Notes: generated by a model not told the origin, from the letters alone. A stretch of 64,000 nucleotides of DNA from Burkholderiales bacterium (GCA_029268225.1 JAJUGJ010000012.1:23744-87743), one strand, 5' to 3'. Counted from the stretch's first letter, positions 43,158-54,743 are shown. Made by a program: numbers and translations.

Positions 43158-44552
43158 ATGTTCAACAAGCGTAATTACCGCCCCACTTTTTTCAGTGCGC
43201 CTGAGTCGGTCACATCCTTTGTGGCGGCGTTTCTGGAGCCCTTTGTCACCGTCGGAACCTTGCTGGCGGTGATGCTGCATCTCAATGAGTCGGTGCTGAG
43301 GCCGGATCTGGCCCTGTGCCTGCTGGCGTTCGCCTTGACCTTTCCTGGGCGCAATCGCTTCCACGATGAGCCGCTGGACGCCGCCATCGACATCGTCTCC
43401 TCCTGGGTGGCGGTGCTGTTGATCCTGGCGGTGTGCGGCTTTGCCACCAACAGCCTGATGTTCTTCAAGATGGAGGTGATGCTGGCCTGGGCCTTGACCA
43501 CGCCGTTGGTGCAGTGGGTGGTCGTGATGGTGGGGCGTGCCATCGTGCTTCGCCAGATGGCGCGTCCAGAGTCCCGTCGCCGGGCGGTGGTGGTTGGTGC
43601 GGGTGCGCTGGGCCTGAAGGTGGCGAAGGCACTTCAGGCCAATCCGGGTCAAGCGGTGAGTTTCGTCGGGTACTTCGACGATCGCTCGGGTGACCGCGTC
43701 CAGCCCGAAACACAGGCTCAGCGCCTGGGGGGGCTCAAAGACATTGCGGACTATGTTCAGGCGCACGGCATCCACGAGGTCTACATCACCTTGCCGCTGG
43801 GGTCACAGCCCCGCATCCTGGCATTGATGGAGGCCATTCAGGGCACCACGGCGTCTTTGTATTTTGTGCCTGACGTGTTCGGCATCAGCATCATCCAAGG
43901 CCGTTTGCAGGACATGAACGGCGTGCCCGTGGTGGGCATTTGCGAAACCCCGTTCACGGGCATCAACGAACTGGCCAAGCGGGTGTTCGACATTGTGGTG
44001 GCCAGCATCATCCTGGTTCTGATTTCACCGGTTTTGCTGGCGTTGGCGATCGGGGTCAAACTCAGTTCGCCGGGGCCCGTCATTTTCAAGCAGCGACGCA
44101 ACGGCCTCGATGGCGAGGAAATCATCGTCTACAAGTTCCGCTCGATGCGAGCCATGGACAACGGCGCCGTGGTGAAGCAGGCGACCAAGGGGGATCCGCG
44201 CATCACGCCTTTCGGGGCGTTCATCCGCAAGACCTCGCTCGATGAGTTGCCACAGTTCATCAATGTGCTGCAGGGGCGCATGAGCATCGTGGGCCCGCGC
44301 CCCCATGCGGTGGCGCACAACGAGTCGTACCGCCGCCTCATCAAGGCCTATATGGTGCGCCACAAGGTGCGTCCTGGCATCACCGGGTGGGCTCAGGTGA
44401 ATGGCTGCCGCGGTGAAACCGAGACCCTCGACAAGATGCAGGCTCGGGTGGAGTACGACCTGGAGTACCTGCGCAACTGGTCGCTGGGCCTCGATGTGGC
44501 CATCATTTTCCGCACCATTCGTCTGGTGCTGTTTGATCGCAATGCGTATTGA
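43158..44552 (+). CDS. Undecaprenyl-phosphate glycosyl-1-phosphate transferase (EpsB/WcaJ-like)
   Basis: A 464-residue polyisoprenyl-phosphate hexose-1-phosphate transferase. Four to five N-terminal membrane helices precede a Rossmann-like region (VVVGAGALGLKVAKAL). A membrane re-entrant helix (FDIVVASIILVLISPVLLALAI) and the catalytic domain follow, with KQRRNGLDG, FRSM, SLDELPQFINVL and MSIVGPRPHA. It loads the first sugar phosphate, usually glucose or galactose, on undecaprenyl phosphate to start exopolysaccharide repeat-unit synthesis. Start is at MFNKRNY. It heads the EPS module. Confidence 0.93.
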   Translation: MFNKRNYRPTFFSAPESVTSFVAAFLEPFVTVGTLLAVMLHLNESVLRPDLALCLLAFALTFPGRNRFHDEPLDAAIDIVSSWVAVLLILAVCGFATNSLMFFKMEVMLAWALTTPLVQWVVVMVGRAIVLRQMARPESRRRAVVVGAGALGLKVAKALQANPGQAVSFVGYFDDRSGDRVQPETQAQRLGGLKDIADYVQAHGIHEVYITLPLGSQPRILALMEAIQGTTASLYFVPDVFGISIIQGRLQDMNGVPVVGICETPFTGINELAKRVFDIVVASIILVLISPVLLALAIGVKLSSPGPVIFKQRRNGLDGEEIIVYKFRSMRAMDNGAVVKQATKGDPRITPFGAFIRKTSLDELPQFINVLQGRMSIVGPRPHAVAHNESYRRLIKAYMVRHKVRPGITGWAQVNGCRGETETLDKMQARVEYDLEYLRNWSLGLDVAIIFRTIRLVLFDRNAY

Positions 44553-44606
44553 GTACCCGTGCGCGATGTGAGCGTTGTTCCTTCAATCAAAACCGGAGAG
44601 GGTGGA

Positions 44607-45824
44607 ATGCACCAGAAGAACGTGATCGTCAGGGGGAGGGCGCTGGCTGCGCTGATGGCGCTGGCCGCCGGCGCGGGGAGTGTGGGTGCCGAAGAGCTGC
44701 CGCTGTATCTGACCCTGAGCCAAAGCCTCACGCGCGACAGCAACCTGCTGCGCGACAACAATGACCGCCGCAGTGACACCATCTCGGTCACCACGGTGGC
44801 TGGCGGGCTGAGCAAGGCCTATGGCCGGCAGAATTACCGGGTCTCTGCTTCGGCTTCGCGCAGCACTTACCGTGAGAACCAGCAGTTCGACAACGATGGC
44901 TATGCCGTGAGCGGGGAGTTGGCCAGCGAGGTGGGGGCCAACTTCAAGGTCACCCTGTCCGGCTCGGCCTCTCAGTTTTTGCCCAACTTTGAAGACCAGG
45001 CGAACCGCTTGGTACGCAACACGGAGCGCGGCCGGCAGGCGGCGATCGATGTGCGCTACGGTCTGTACGGACGCTGGTCCGTGAATGCGGGAGCCAGCTA
45101 CAGCAAGGTGGACTTCCAGGTCAACACGGACGAGAACAAGACGTCTGATTCGGTGTTTGCCGGCATCCGCTATTTGCCCTCCGATCTGGCTTACATCGGT
45201 TTGACCCTGTACCGGACCGATACCGATGTGCCAAACCGGAGGTTGGTGGGGGTCGCTACGCGAGGCGAGACCATCGAGCGCAACAGCCTGAGCGTGGACA
45301 CGGTCTGGCAGGTGACGGGCTTCAGTCGCCTGTCTGCTCGCCTGGCAGCCACCAGTGAGAAGCATCCTCAAGACCGTCGCCGGGACTTCAATGGTCTGAC
45401 CGGATCCGCTTCGTGGAATTTCACACCGGCTGGCAAGGTGTCCTATGCGCTGAACTGGGTGCGGGACACCAGTAACGAGGGTTTGGGCCTGATTAACGCC
45501 AGCTCTGCCTACGCCACCAACAAGCGACTGACGAACAACTTGTCTGCGACGGCGACATGGCAGGCAACTTCAAAAGTCAAACTCAATGCAGGCTATTCCT
45601 TCGCGGAGTATCGTGAAGATCAGGACATTTTTGGATCTAGCTTGGTGGGTGGCACGGATCAAACGGGGCGCTACAGTGCCTTGTCGCTGGGCGTCTCTTA
45701 TCAGCCCATTCGTGCGGTCGGATTGGGTTGCGATATGCAGCGCTACGATCGGACGCAATCTGCTTTTTCCCGTGCGTATGATGGCAACAGCGTGGCGTGT
45801 CGTGCCTCGTTCACCATTGACTGA
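44607..45824 (+). CDS. Outer-membrane beta-barrel exopolysaccharide protein, EpsL-like
   Basis: A 405-residue secreted protein with a signal peptide (cleavage near SVGA-EELP), a good GGAGAGGG-type ribosome site and many alternating-residue beta strands of barrel type, ending in ACRASFTID. Proteins with this profile (EpsL/VpsM-like) accompany EPS initiation genes and are thought to form a polysaccharide export channel or its partner. Assignment rests on context and architecture rather than a catalytic motif. Confidence 0.75.
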   Translation: MHQKNVIVRGRALAALMALAAGAGSVGAEELPLYLTLSQSLTRDSNLLRDNNDRRSDTISVTTVAGGLSKAYGRQNYRVSASASRSTYRENQQFDNDGYAVSGELASEVGANFKVTLSGSASQFLPNFEDQANRLVRNTERGRQAAIDVRYGLYGRWSVNAGASYSKVDFQVNTDENKTSDSVFAGIRYLPSDLAYIGLTLYRTDTDVPNRRLVGVATRGETIERNSLSVDTVWQVTGFSRLSARLAATSEKHPQDRRRDFNGLTGSASWNFTPAGKVSYALNWVRDTSNEGLGLINASSAYATNKRLTNNLSATATWQATSKVKLNAGYSFAEYREDQDIFGSSLVGGTDQTGRYSALSLGVSYQPIRAVGLGCDMQRYDRTQSAFSRAYDGNSVACRASFTID

Positions 45825-45839
45825 CATCGGGAGTTCACT

Positions 45840-46871
45840 TTGCCTTGCATCCTGTTGACCGGGGCCACCGGTTACATCGCTTCGCACACCTGGCTGGCCT
45901 TGCAGGAGGCTGGTTTCGACGTGGTGGGCATCGACAGCCTGGTCAACAGTTCGGTGAAGGTGCTCGATCGCCTGGAAACCACTGGGCGGCGTGCACCGCA
46001 TTTTGTGCAGGGTGATGTGCGCGACGCGGCGGCGCTGGACCGGTGCTTCGAGTTGGCCCGCACGCGATTTGGTGGCATCAAGGCCGTGGTGCACTTTGCG
46101 GCCTTGAAGGCGGTGGGCGAGTCGGTCGAGCGTCCGCTGGACTACTTCGAGAACAACCTCGGTGGCCTGCTGTCTGTTTGCCAGGCGATGAAGCGCCATG
46201 GCGTGAACAACTTGGTGTTCAGCTCGTCGGCCACGGTGTACGGTAGCCCTGACACCCTGCCGATCACCGAAGATGCTCCTCTGCGTGTGACCAACCCTTA
46301 TGGTCAGACCAAGCTGATGGGCGAGGAGATCCTGCGCGAGCTGGGGCGCTGCGACCCCACCTGGCGCTTTGCCTGTTTGCGGTACTTCAACCCGGTTGGG
46401 GCGCATCCCAGTGGGTTGATCGGCGAAGATCCCCAAGGCATTCCCAACAACTTGATGCCCTATGTGGCCCAGGTGGCCGTGGGGCAGCGTCCTCATCTGA
46501 ACGTGTTTGGCAACGATTACGACACGCCCGACGGCACCGGCGTGCGCGACTATATCCATGTGTGCGACCTGGCCGAGGGCCATGTGGCCGCGCTGCGTTA
46601 CCTGTTCGAGCGTCAGCAGTCCTTGACGGTCAACCTGGGTACGGGCCAGGGCTACAGCGTGCTGGAGTTGGCGCAAGCCTACGGCCGTGCATCGGGCCGT
46701 GAGATCCCGGTGGTGTTCGCGCCGCGTCGTGCCGGTGACGTGGCGGCCTGCTATGCCGACCCGCAACGTGCGTTCGAGACCATGGGCTGGAAGGCCACAC
46801 GGGGGCTGGACGAGATGTGCGTGGATTCGTGGCGCTGGCAGTCGCACAACCCCCATGGTTTTCGAGATTGA
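45840..46871 (+). CDS. galE: UDP-glucose 4-epimerase GalE
   Basis: A 343-residue short-chain dehydrogenase-like epimerase. The NAD motif is TGATGYIASHT. SSSATVYG and NPYGQTK provide the Ser/Tyr/Lys catalytic set, and RYFNPVGAH and GVRDYIHVCDLAEGH are typical of GalE. It interconverts UDP-glucose and UDP-galactose for polysaccharide synthesis. The start is TTG at 45840, 6 bp after GGGAG; no ATG is available before the NAD motif. Confidence 0.94.
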   Translation: MPCILLTGATGYIASHTWLALQEAGFDVVGIDSLVNSSVKVLDRLETTGRRAPHFVQGDVRDAAALDRCFELARTRFGGIKAVVHFAALKAVGESVERPLDYFENNLGGLLSVCQAMKRHGVNNLVFSSSATVYGSPDTLPITEDAPLRVTNPYGQTKLMGEEILRELGRCDPTWRFACLRYFNPVGAHPSGLIGEDPQGIPNNLMPYVAQVAVGQRPHLNVFGNDYDTPDGTGVRDYIHVCDLAEGHVAALRYLFERQQSLTVNLGTGQGYSVLELAQAYGRASGREIPVVFAPRRAGDVAACYADPQRAFETMGWKATRGLDEMCVDSWRWQSHNPHGFRD

Positions 46872-46929
46872 GCGCCACTGACCCTGTGGTTGGCCGCGCG
46901 ACCGTCTCTCTCTTTTTCAGTTTGACAAC

Positions 46930-48384
46930 ATGACCCATTCCTTGCTTCCCGTCATCATGGCCGGTGGTTCGGGCACCCGCCTGTGGCCCCTGTCGCGCGC
47001 CTTGTATCCCAAGCAGTTCCTGATCCTGACGGGCAATCAAAGCCTTTTCCAGCAAGCCCACCTGCGCCTGCAATCCCTGGCGGCTGCCGACATCGCTGTG
47101 ACGCAGCCTTGCGTGGTGGGCAACGAAGAGCACCGCTTTCTGGTGCTCGACCAGTTGCGCGAGGTGAAGGGGGAAGCCGCACCTTTGTTGCTGGAGCCGG
47201 TGGGCCGCAACACGGCACCGGCTGTGACCTTGGCGGCCCTTCAGGCCGTGGCGGATGGGGCCGACCCGATCTTAGTGGTCACGCCCGCTGATCAGACCGT
47301 GACCGACGAGGCCGCTTACACCGCCGCCGTGCAGGCGGCCGTGCGCGCCGCAGCCGAGGGGGACATCGTGATCCTGGGCATCACTCCGGATCGCCCAGAG
47401 ACGGGGTTTGGCTACATCCGCACGGGAGAAGCGAATGCCTTGGGTGCGCGTTGCGTGCAGGCTTTCGTCGAGAAGCCCGACGCCCAGACTGCGCAGGCTT
47501 ATGTGGCCGATGGCGGCTACTTCTGGAACAGCGGCATGTTTGTGATGAAGGCCTCGCGCTGGCTGGCTGCGGTGGGACATTTCCGCCCGGACATCCTGGC
47601 GGCCACGCAGGCCGCATTCGCCGTGCGGACTTCCGATGCTGCCTTCGTTCGCCCTGGCAAGGACGAGTTCAAGGCCGTGCCATCCGAGTCGGTGGACTAT
47701 GCGGTGATGGAGCAATGCCCTGCGCACCCTGAGGCGGGTTTTGTGGTGCGCATGGTGCCGTTGAACGCAGGCTGGTCGGACCTGGGCGCCTGGGATGCGG
47801 TCTGGCAGGTGACGCCGCACGATGCGCAAGGCAACGCCGCCCATGGCGATGCGCTGTTCCAGGGCACCACCAACACCCTGATCCATGCTTCATCGCGTCT
47901 GGTGGCAGCCGTCGGGTTGGACAACATCGTCGTGGTGGAAACGCCGGACGCCGTGCTGGTGGCCGATCGCAGTCGCAGCCAAGAGGTCAAGCAGATCGTT
48001 GCTGCGCTGGACAAGCAGTCTCGCCCGGAAGGCAGCCTGCACCGCCGCGTGCACCGGCCTTGGGGTTGGTACGACTCGATCGATGCCGGTGAGCGCTTCC
48101 AGGTCAAGCGCATCATGGTCAAGCCGAAGGCTTCGTTGAGCCTGCAGATGCACCACCACCGCGCCGAGCACTGGATCGTGGTGAGCGGTACCGCCGAGGT
48201 GACCGTGGGCGAAGAGGTGAAGCTGATTTCCGAGAATCAGTCGGTCTACATCCCCTTGGGGAATGTGCACCGTCTGACGAACCCCGGTGCGATCCCGCTG
48301 GAGATCATCGAGGTGCAGTCAGGCAGCTACCTGGGTGAGGACGACATTGTCCGTTTCCAGGACAACTACGGTCGCACGAACTGA
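46930..48384 (+). CDS. manC: Mannose-1-phosphate guanylyltransferase / mannose-6-phosphate isomerase
   Basis: A 484-residue bifunctional ManC/AlgA-type enzyme. The nucleotidyltransferase part (1-~340) has GGSGTRLWPLSRALYPKQF, FVEKPD and FWNSGMFVM. The C-terminal cupin isomerase part includes RPWGWYDSID, QMHHHRAEHWIVVSG and GNVHRLTNPG. It makes GDP-mannose, so the polysaccharide probably contains mannose or a derived sugar. It ends the EPS module. Confidence 0.94.
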   Translation: MTHSLLPVIMAGGSGTRLWPLSRALYPKQFLILTGNQSLFQQAHLRLQSLAAADIAVTQPCVVGNEEHRFLVLDQLREVKGEAAPLLLEPVGRNTAPAVTLAALQAVADGADPILVVTPADQTVTDEAAYTAAVQAAVRAAAEGDIVILGITPDRPETGFGYIRTGEANALGARCVQAFVEKPDAQTAQAYVADGGYFWNSGMFVMKASRWLAAVGHFRPDILAATQAAFAVRTSDAAFVRPGKDEFKAVPSESVDYAVMEQCPAHPEAGFVVRMVPLNAGWSDLGAWDAVWQVTPHDAQGNAAHGDALFQGTTNTLIHASSRLVAAVGLDNIVVVETPDAVLVADRSRSQEVKQIVAALDKQSRPEGSLHRRVHRPWGWYDSIDAGERFQVKRIMVKPKASLSLQMHHHRAEHWIVVSGTAEVTVGEEVKLISENQSVYIPLGNVHRLTNPGAIPLEIIEVQSGSYLGEDDIVRFQDNYGRTN

Positions 48385-48469
48385 ACCGCGTGTGAGCCGA
48401 GCCAGGTGCCGCTTTGTGAAAGGTGGGCCTAGCGTCCACCGGCCGACAGGTGCCTGAACGTGGCGCGCT

Positions 48470-49165
48470 TCAGCGGCCCAGGTGCCGCAGCAGATCCAAG
48501 GGCTGCGCCACGATGACGCTGGCGCCCCAGGTGTCGATCTCGCCACTGTGGCCGATGTAGCCCCAGGCCGCGGCCGCGCTGGGCATGCCGGCCGCTTGCG
48601 CTGCCTGGATGTCGCGCAGGTCGTCGCCCACGTAGAGCACGCGCGCTGGGCTGACGCCGATCTGCTCGCAGGCGGTCAGCAAGGGCAGCGGGTGCGGTTT
48701 GGCGTGGGCGGTGGTGTCGCCGCTGATCAGCGTGGCCGACCGTTCAGCCAGTTTCAGGCCCTGCATGACCGGCACGGTGAAGCGGTGCGGCTTGTTGGTG
48801 ACCACACCCCAGGCGATGCCCTGGGCTTCCAGCGTGGCCAGCAACTCGGCCATGCCGTCAAACAGCACGGTGGTGTCGGCCAGGATGCGTTCGTAGGTGT
48901 CGAGGAAGGCCGTGCGCAGGTCTTCGAACTCGGCATGGCCCGGATGGATGTCGAGTGCCGCGCCGATCAGACCTCGAGCGCCGGCCGAGGCGTAGGGACG
49001 CAAGGTCTCCAGGGGCAAGGGCGTCAGGCTGCGCTTCACACGCAGGTGGTTGACGGCGCCGACCAAGTCGCCCGCGGTGTCGGCCAGGGTGCCGTCCAGG
49101 TCAAACAGCACGGCCTGAGCGGGCTCGGCCCAGCTCAGGTGCCCGGACGTGGACTGCGCGTTCAC
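48470..49165 (-). CDS. gph: Phosphoglycolate phosphatase, HAD family
   Basis: A 231-residue HAD phosphatase. Motif I is FDLDGTLAD, motif II VVTNKPH, motif III Lys in AKPHPLPLL and motif [10 protein letters not shown]. Start is put at GTG 49165, which overlaps the ubiG stop (GTGA); a TTG seven codons upstream is possible but unnecessary. Gph dephosphorylates 2-phosphoglycolate. The ubiG-gph pair is conserved in proteobacteria. Confidence 0.92.
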   Translation of the reverse strand: MNAQSTSGHLSWAEPAQAVLFDLDGTLADTAGDLVGAVNHLRVKRSLTPLPLETLRPYASAGARGLIGAALDIHPGHAEFEDLRTAFLDTYERILADTTVLFDGMAELLATLEAQGIAWGVVTNKPHRFTVPVMQGLKLAERSATLISGDTTAHAKPHPLPLLTACEQIGVSPARVLYVGDDLRDIQAAQAAGMPSAAAAWGYIGHSGEIDTWGASVIVAQPLDLLRHLGR

Positions 49166-49869
49166 GGGTTCAAAGGCTTGCGGCAAGCCACCATGTAGTT
49201 CACGCTGGTGTCGCCCGACAGCTTGTAGAGGCGGGTCAGCGGGTTGTATTCCAGGCCCTTGAACTGCACGGTGTCGAGGCGGGCTTCGCGGATCCAGCGA
49301 GCCAGTTCGGCCGGGCGGATGAAGCGCGAGAACTCGTGCGTCCCATTGGGCAGGAGCTTGAGCACGTACTCGGCGCCCACGATGGCGAACAGGAAGGACT
49401 TGGGGTTGCGGTTGAGGGTCGAGAAAAACACCCAGCCACCGGGCTTGACCATGTCGGCGCAGGCACGGATGACCGACGAGGGGTCGGGCACGTGCTCCAG
49501 CATTTCCATGCAGGTGACGACGTCAAACTGCGCGGGCTGCTCAGCGGCCAGGGCTTCGGCGGCCACACTGCGGTAGTCCAGGTTGGCGACGCCGGCTTCC
49601 ATGGCGTGCAACTGGGCCACTTTCAGGGGCTTGTCGGCCAGGTCGATGCCCAGCACGTTGGCGCCACGGCGGGCCATGGATTCGGCCAGGATGCCCCCAC
49701 CGCAGCCCACGTCGACCACGGTCTTGCCCTTGATGGCGGCGTGCTGGTCGATCCAGTCCAGGCGCAGGGGGTTGATCTGGTGCAGCGGACGGAATTCGCT
49801 TTCCGGGTCCCACCACTTGTGGGCCAGGTCACTGAATTTGGCGAGTTCTTGGGGGTCGGCGTTCGTCAT
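49162..49869 (-). CDS. ubiG: Ubiquinone biosynthesis O-methyltransferase UbiG
   Basis: A 235-residue SAM-dependent methyltransferase. UbiG features are [20 protein letters not shown] near the start, the SAM motif [26 protein letters not shown] and [16 protein letters not shown]. It carries out both O-methylations of ubiquinone synthesis. Start is at MTNADPQ (49869); six further codons upstream are in frame but not conserved. Confidence 0.96.
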   Translation of the reverse strand: MTNADPQELAKFSDLAHKWWDPESEFRPLHQINPLRLDWIDQHAAIKGKTVVDVGCGGGILAESMARRGANVLGIDLADKPLKVAQLHAMEAGVANLDYRSVAAEALAAEQPAQFDVVTCMEMLEHVPDPSSVIRACADMVKPGGWVFFSTLNRNPKSFLFAIVGAEYVLKLLPNGTHEFSRFIRPAELARWIREARLDTVQFKGLEYNPLTRLYKLSGDTSVNYMVACRKPLNP

Positions 49870-49968
49870 GGACGAGATGCTACCCAAAGGACCGCCCGCT
49901 TCCGCCCATCGGGGGCTTTTCTTGCAGTTTTTTTGACCTGACGCGGTCTTGACGCGGGCCCGCAGCGC

Positions 49969-52011
<2,043 letters not shown>

Positions 52012-52088
52012 GGCAGGAGTGGTTGGGGTAGGGGAATTCGGTCGCGGTAGGGGGAGTATGGCGTGGCGGGCAAGGTGACACACCCGTG

Positions 52089-52151
52089 GTCACCCTGTGT
52101 CATTTTGGGACAGTGTGTGCTGCGGAGACAAGGTGGCTGACACAGGGTGAC
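52089..52151. promoter_or_regulatory. Upstream activator sites (14-bp inverted repeat)
   Basis: GTCACCCTGTGTCA (52089-52102) and its exact reverse complement TGACACAGGGTGAC (52138-52151) are 35 bp apart. They lie about 60-125 bp upstream of the sigma-54 promoter and ~80-140 bp from the regulator start. TGTC-N7-GACA at 52098-52112 and GGTGAC-N9-GTCACC at 52074-52094 overlap the first copy. These fit enhancer sites for the adjacent AcoR-like activator. Confidence 0.65.
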
Positions 52152-52212
52152 AGCCGCTCGTGTGTCACGGCGTCTCTGGGACAGGGGCCTGCGGTCTCGG
52201 GACGAACCCGCA

Positions 52213-52229
52213 TTGGCACGCGCTCTGCA
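52213..52229 (+). promoter_or_regulatory. Sigma-54 (-24/-12) promoter of the aldehyde dehydrogenase gene
   Basis: TTGGCACGCGCTCTGCA matches the consensus YTGGCACG-N4-TTGC, with GG at 52215-52216 and GC at 52227-52228 (exact 10-bp gap). Transcription should start near 52240, ~70 bp before the ATG. The presence of an adjacent sigma-54 activator supports it. Confidence 0.82.
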
Positions 52230-52308
52230 CTCAAGGAGGACGTCACGGCCACAAGCCTGGCTTCCTTTGCCCCTTGATCCCCTACACCTGACCTTGAGGA
52301 GACACTCG

Positions 52309-53829
52309 ATGATCTACGCAGCACCCGGCGCCGCTGGCGCTCCCGTGGCCTACCAGACCCGCTACGACAACTTCATCGGTGGCAAGTTCGTCGCCCCGCT
52401 GGGCGGCGAGTATTTCGATGTGATCACGCCCATCAGCGGCAAGGTCTACACCCAGGCCGCCCGCTCGACCGAGGCGGACATCAACCTGGCCCTGGACGCT
52501 GCCCACGCCGCCAAAGACGCCTGGGGCGCCACGGCCCCCGCGGACCGCGCCAACATCCTGCTGAAGATCGCCGACCGCCTTGAGCAGAACCTGGAGAAGT
52601 TGGCCTACGCAGAGACTGTGGACAACGGCAAGCCCATCCGCGAAACGCTGAACGCCGACATCCCGCTGGCCGTGGACCACTTCCGCTACTTTGCAGGCTG
52701 TTTGCGTTCACAAGAAGGATCGATCAGTGAAATTGACGGCAACACCATTGCCTATCACTTCCACGAGCCCCTGGGTGTGGTCGGTCAGATCATCCCCTGG
52801 AACTTTCCGATCCTGATGGCTGCCTGGAAGCTGGCTCCGGCCTTGGCCGCCGGCAACTGCGTGGTGCTCAAGCCGGCCGAGTCCACCCCCATCAGCATCC
52901 TGATCCTGGCCGAGATGATCGCCGACCTGTTGCCGGCCGGTGTGCTCAACATCGTCAACGGCTTTGGCCGCGAAGCCGGCATGCCGCTGGCCAGCAGCAA
53001 ACGCATCGCCAAGATCGCCTTCACCGGCTCCACCGCCACGGGCCGCGTGATCGCCCAGGCTGCTGCCGGCAACCTGATCCCCGCCACGCTGGAGCTGGGT
53101 GGCAAGAGCCCCAACATCTTCTTTGACGATGTCATGGCCGAAGACGATGCCTTCCTCGACAAGGCCATCGAGGGCATGGTGCTGTTCGCCTTCAACCAGG
53201 GCGAGGTGTGCACCTGCCCATCGCGCGCCCTGATCCAGGAATCGATCTACGACCGCTTCATCGAGCGTGCGCTCAAGCGTGTGGCCGCCATCAAGCAGGG
53301 CAGCCCGCTGGACACGGACACGATGATGGGGGCCCAGGCCTCGGCCATGCAGATGGACAAGATCATGTCCTACCTGGCGGTGGGCAAGGAAGAAGGCGCC
53401 CAGGTGCTGATCGGTGGCGACCGCGCCCAGTTGGGCGGCGAGTTGAGCGAGGGCTATTACATCCAGCCGACGCTGTTCAAGGGTCACAACCAGATGCGCA
53501 TCTTCCGCGAGGAAATCTTCGGCCCGGTGCTGGCCGTGACGACCTTCAAGAATGAGGCCGAAGCCATGGCCATTGCCAACGACACGCCGTATGGCCTGGG
53601 CGCCGGCGTGTGGACCCGTGACGGCAGCCGCGCGTATCGCTTTGGCCGTGGCATCCAGGCCGGTCGCGTCTGGACCAACTGCTATCACGCCTACCCGGCA
53701 CACGCCACCTTCGGTGGTTACAAGGAATCTGGCATCGGTCGTGAGACCCACAAGATGATGCTCGATCACTACCAGCAGACCAAGAATCTGCTGGTGAGCT
53801 ACAGCCCCAACAAGCTGGGCTTCTTCTGA
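52309..53829 (+). CDS. NAD-dependent aldehyde dehydrogenase (AcoD/ExaC-like)
   Basis: A 506-residue aldehyde dehydrogenase with GAGGAGA before the ATG at 52309. Motifs: substrate/[39 protein letters not shown], the general-base Glu in [10 protein letters not shown] and nucleophile Cys in [11 protein letters not shown]. The extra Cys pair around the active site is typical of the acetaldehyde-type AcoD/ExaC group. It oxidises short aliphatic aldehydes, probably from ethanol or acetoin. A terminator follows, then a DUF779 gene often paired with this enzyme. Confidence 0.94.
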   Translation: MIYAAPGAAGAPVAYQTRYDNFIGGKFVAPLGGEYFDVITPISGKVYTQAARSTEADINLALDAAHAAKDAWGATAPADRANILLKIADRLEQNLEKLAYAETVDNGKPIRETLNADIPLAVDHFRYFAGCLRSQEGSISEIDGNTIAYHFHEPLGVVGQIIPWNFPILMAAWKLAPALAAGNCVVLKPAESTPISILILAEMIADLLPAGVLNIVNGFGREAGMPLASSKRIAKIAFTGSTATGRVIAQAAAGNLIPATLELGGKSPNIFFDDVMAEDDAFLDKAIEGMVLFAFNQGEVCTCPSRALIQESIYDRFIERALKRVAAIKQGSPLDTDTMMGAQASAMQMDKIMSYLAVGKEEGAQVLIGGDRAQLGGELSEGYYIQPTLFKGHNQMRIFREEIFGPVLAVTTFKNEAEAMAIANDTPYGLGAGVWTRDGSRAYRFGRGIQAGRVWTNCYHAYPAHATFGGYKESGIGRETHKMMLDHYQQTKNLLVSYSPNKLGFF

Positions 53830-53865
53830 CATGAACAGGGCTCCACAAGGGCCCTGGTTGGAGGT

Positions 53866-53888
53866 GGGGCGGCCTGGCCGCCCCTTTT
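53866..53888 (+). terminator. Terminator after the aldehyde dehydrogenase gene
   Basis: GGGGCGGC (53866-53873), loop CTG, GCCGCCCC (53877-53884), then TTTT. It lies 37 bp after the dehydrogenase stop and before the DUF779 gene, so it should attenuate or stop read-through. Confidence 0.85.
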
Positions 53889-53918
53889 CATTGGGTTTCG
53901 TTCGGAAGAGATCGCAAC

Positions 53919-54281
53919 ATGATCGAACGTGTGATCGCCACCGAAGTGGCAGAGTCGCTGATCCGGGGCTTGCGCCAGCGATATGGCGACGTGATGTTCT
54001 ACCTCTCGCACGGTTGCTGTGATGGCAGCACGCCCATGTGTTTGAAGCGCGGGGAAATGTCGCTCAGTGAGGGCGATGTGCAACTGGGCGAGGTGCTGGG
54101 CGTGCCATTTCACGCCAGCCGCATGCAGTTGGATTACCTGGGGGGTGCGCAGTTGACGCTGGATGTGCGCTCAGGCAGCCTGGGCACGATGTCGCTGGAA
54201 GACGCCGATGGCCTGCACTTTGTGATCCGCACCCGCAAGTTGAGCGCAGCCGAGCAGGCAGATTTGTCCCCCGTGCGCTGA
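53919..54281 (+). CDS. DUF779 family protein
   Basis: A 120-residue protein of the DUF779 family, recognisable by FYLSHGCCDGSTPMC, with three Cys, and VPFHASRMQLDYLGGAQLTLDV. Members are almost always next to AcoD/ExaC-type aldehyde dehydrogenases; their function is unknown. The Cys cluster suggests metal or redox binding (inference). Separated from the dehydrogenase by a strong terminator, so expression may be lower or use its own promoter. Confidence 0.9.
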   Translation: MIERVIATEVAESLIRGLRQRYGDVMFYLSHGCCDGSTPMCLKRGEMSLSEGDVQLGEVLGVPFHASRMQLDYLGGAQLTLDVRSGSLGTMSLEDADGLHFVIRTRKLSAAEQADLSPVR

Positions 54282-54363
54282 GGTGCATGACGCGCAGGCG
54301 GCGCCATGTCGCCCGACTTGTGACACAGTGGCGCCTGCATCAACCTGCTTGAGTCGACCCTCC

Positions 54364-54720
54364 ATGCGCACCATCGTTTACGGCATCCCCAACTGCGACA
54401 CCGTCAAGAAGGCCCGAGCCTGGCTGACCGAGCAAGGCGTGGACTACACCTTCCACGACTACAAGAAGCTGGGCGTGCCGGCCGAGCGTCTGGCCGCCTG
54501 GGTGGCTGCGGTGGGTTGGGAGCCCTTGGTCAACCGCCAAGGCACGACCTGGCGCAAGCTGGATGACGCGACCAAGGCCTCGGTGGTGGATGCCGCGAGC
54601 GCCCAAGCCTTGATGCTGGCGCAGGCGAGCGTCATCAAGCGCCCGGTGATCGAGCGCGATGGCGTGGTGGTGCTGGTGGGCTTTGCGCCCGACAAGGCCG
54701 CCGCGGCTTTCGCACGCTGA
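54364..54720 (+). CDS. ArsC/Spx (YffB-like) thioredoxin-fold protein
   Basis: A 118-residue ArsC-family protein. It starts RTIVYGIPNCDTVKKARAWL with single Cys11, then DYTFHDYKKLGVPAERLAAW and SVIKRPVIERDGVVVLVGF. This matches the YffB/Spx-like branch, which is not a proven arsenate reductase and may bind glutathione. ATG 54364 is preferred over the longer frame. Confidence 0.9.
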   Translation: MRTIVYGIPNCDTVKKARAWLTEQGVDYTFHDYKKLGVPAERLAAWVAAVGWEPLVNRQGTTWRKLDDATKASVVDAASAQALMLAQASVIKRPVIERDGVVVLVGFAPDKAAAAFAR

Positions 54721-54743
54721 GCTGCCGAGAGACAATACGCCTT

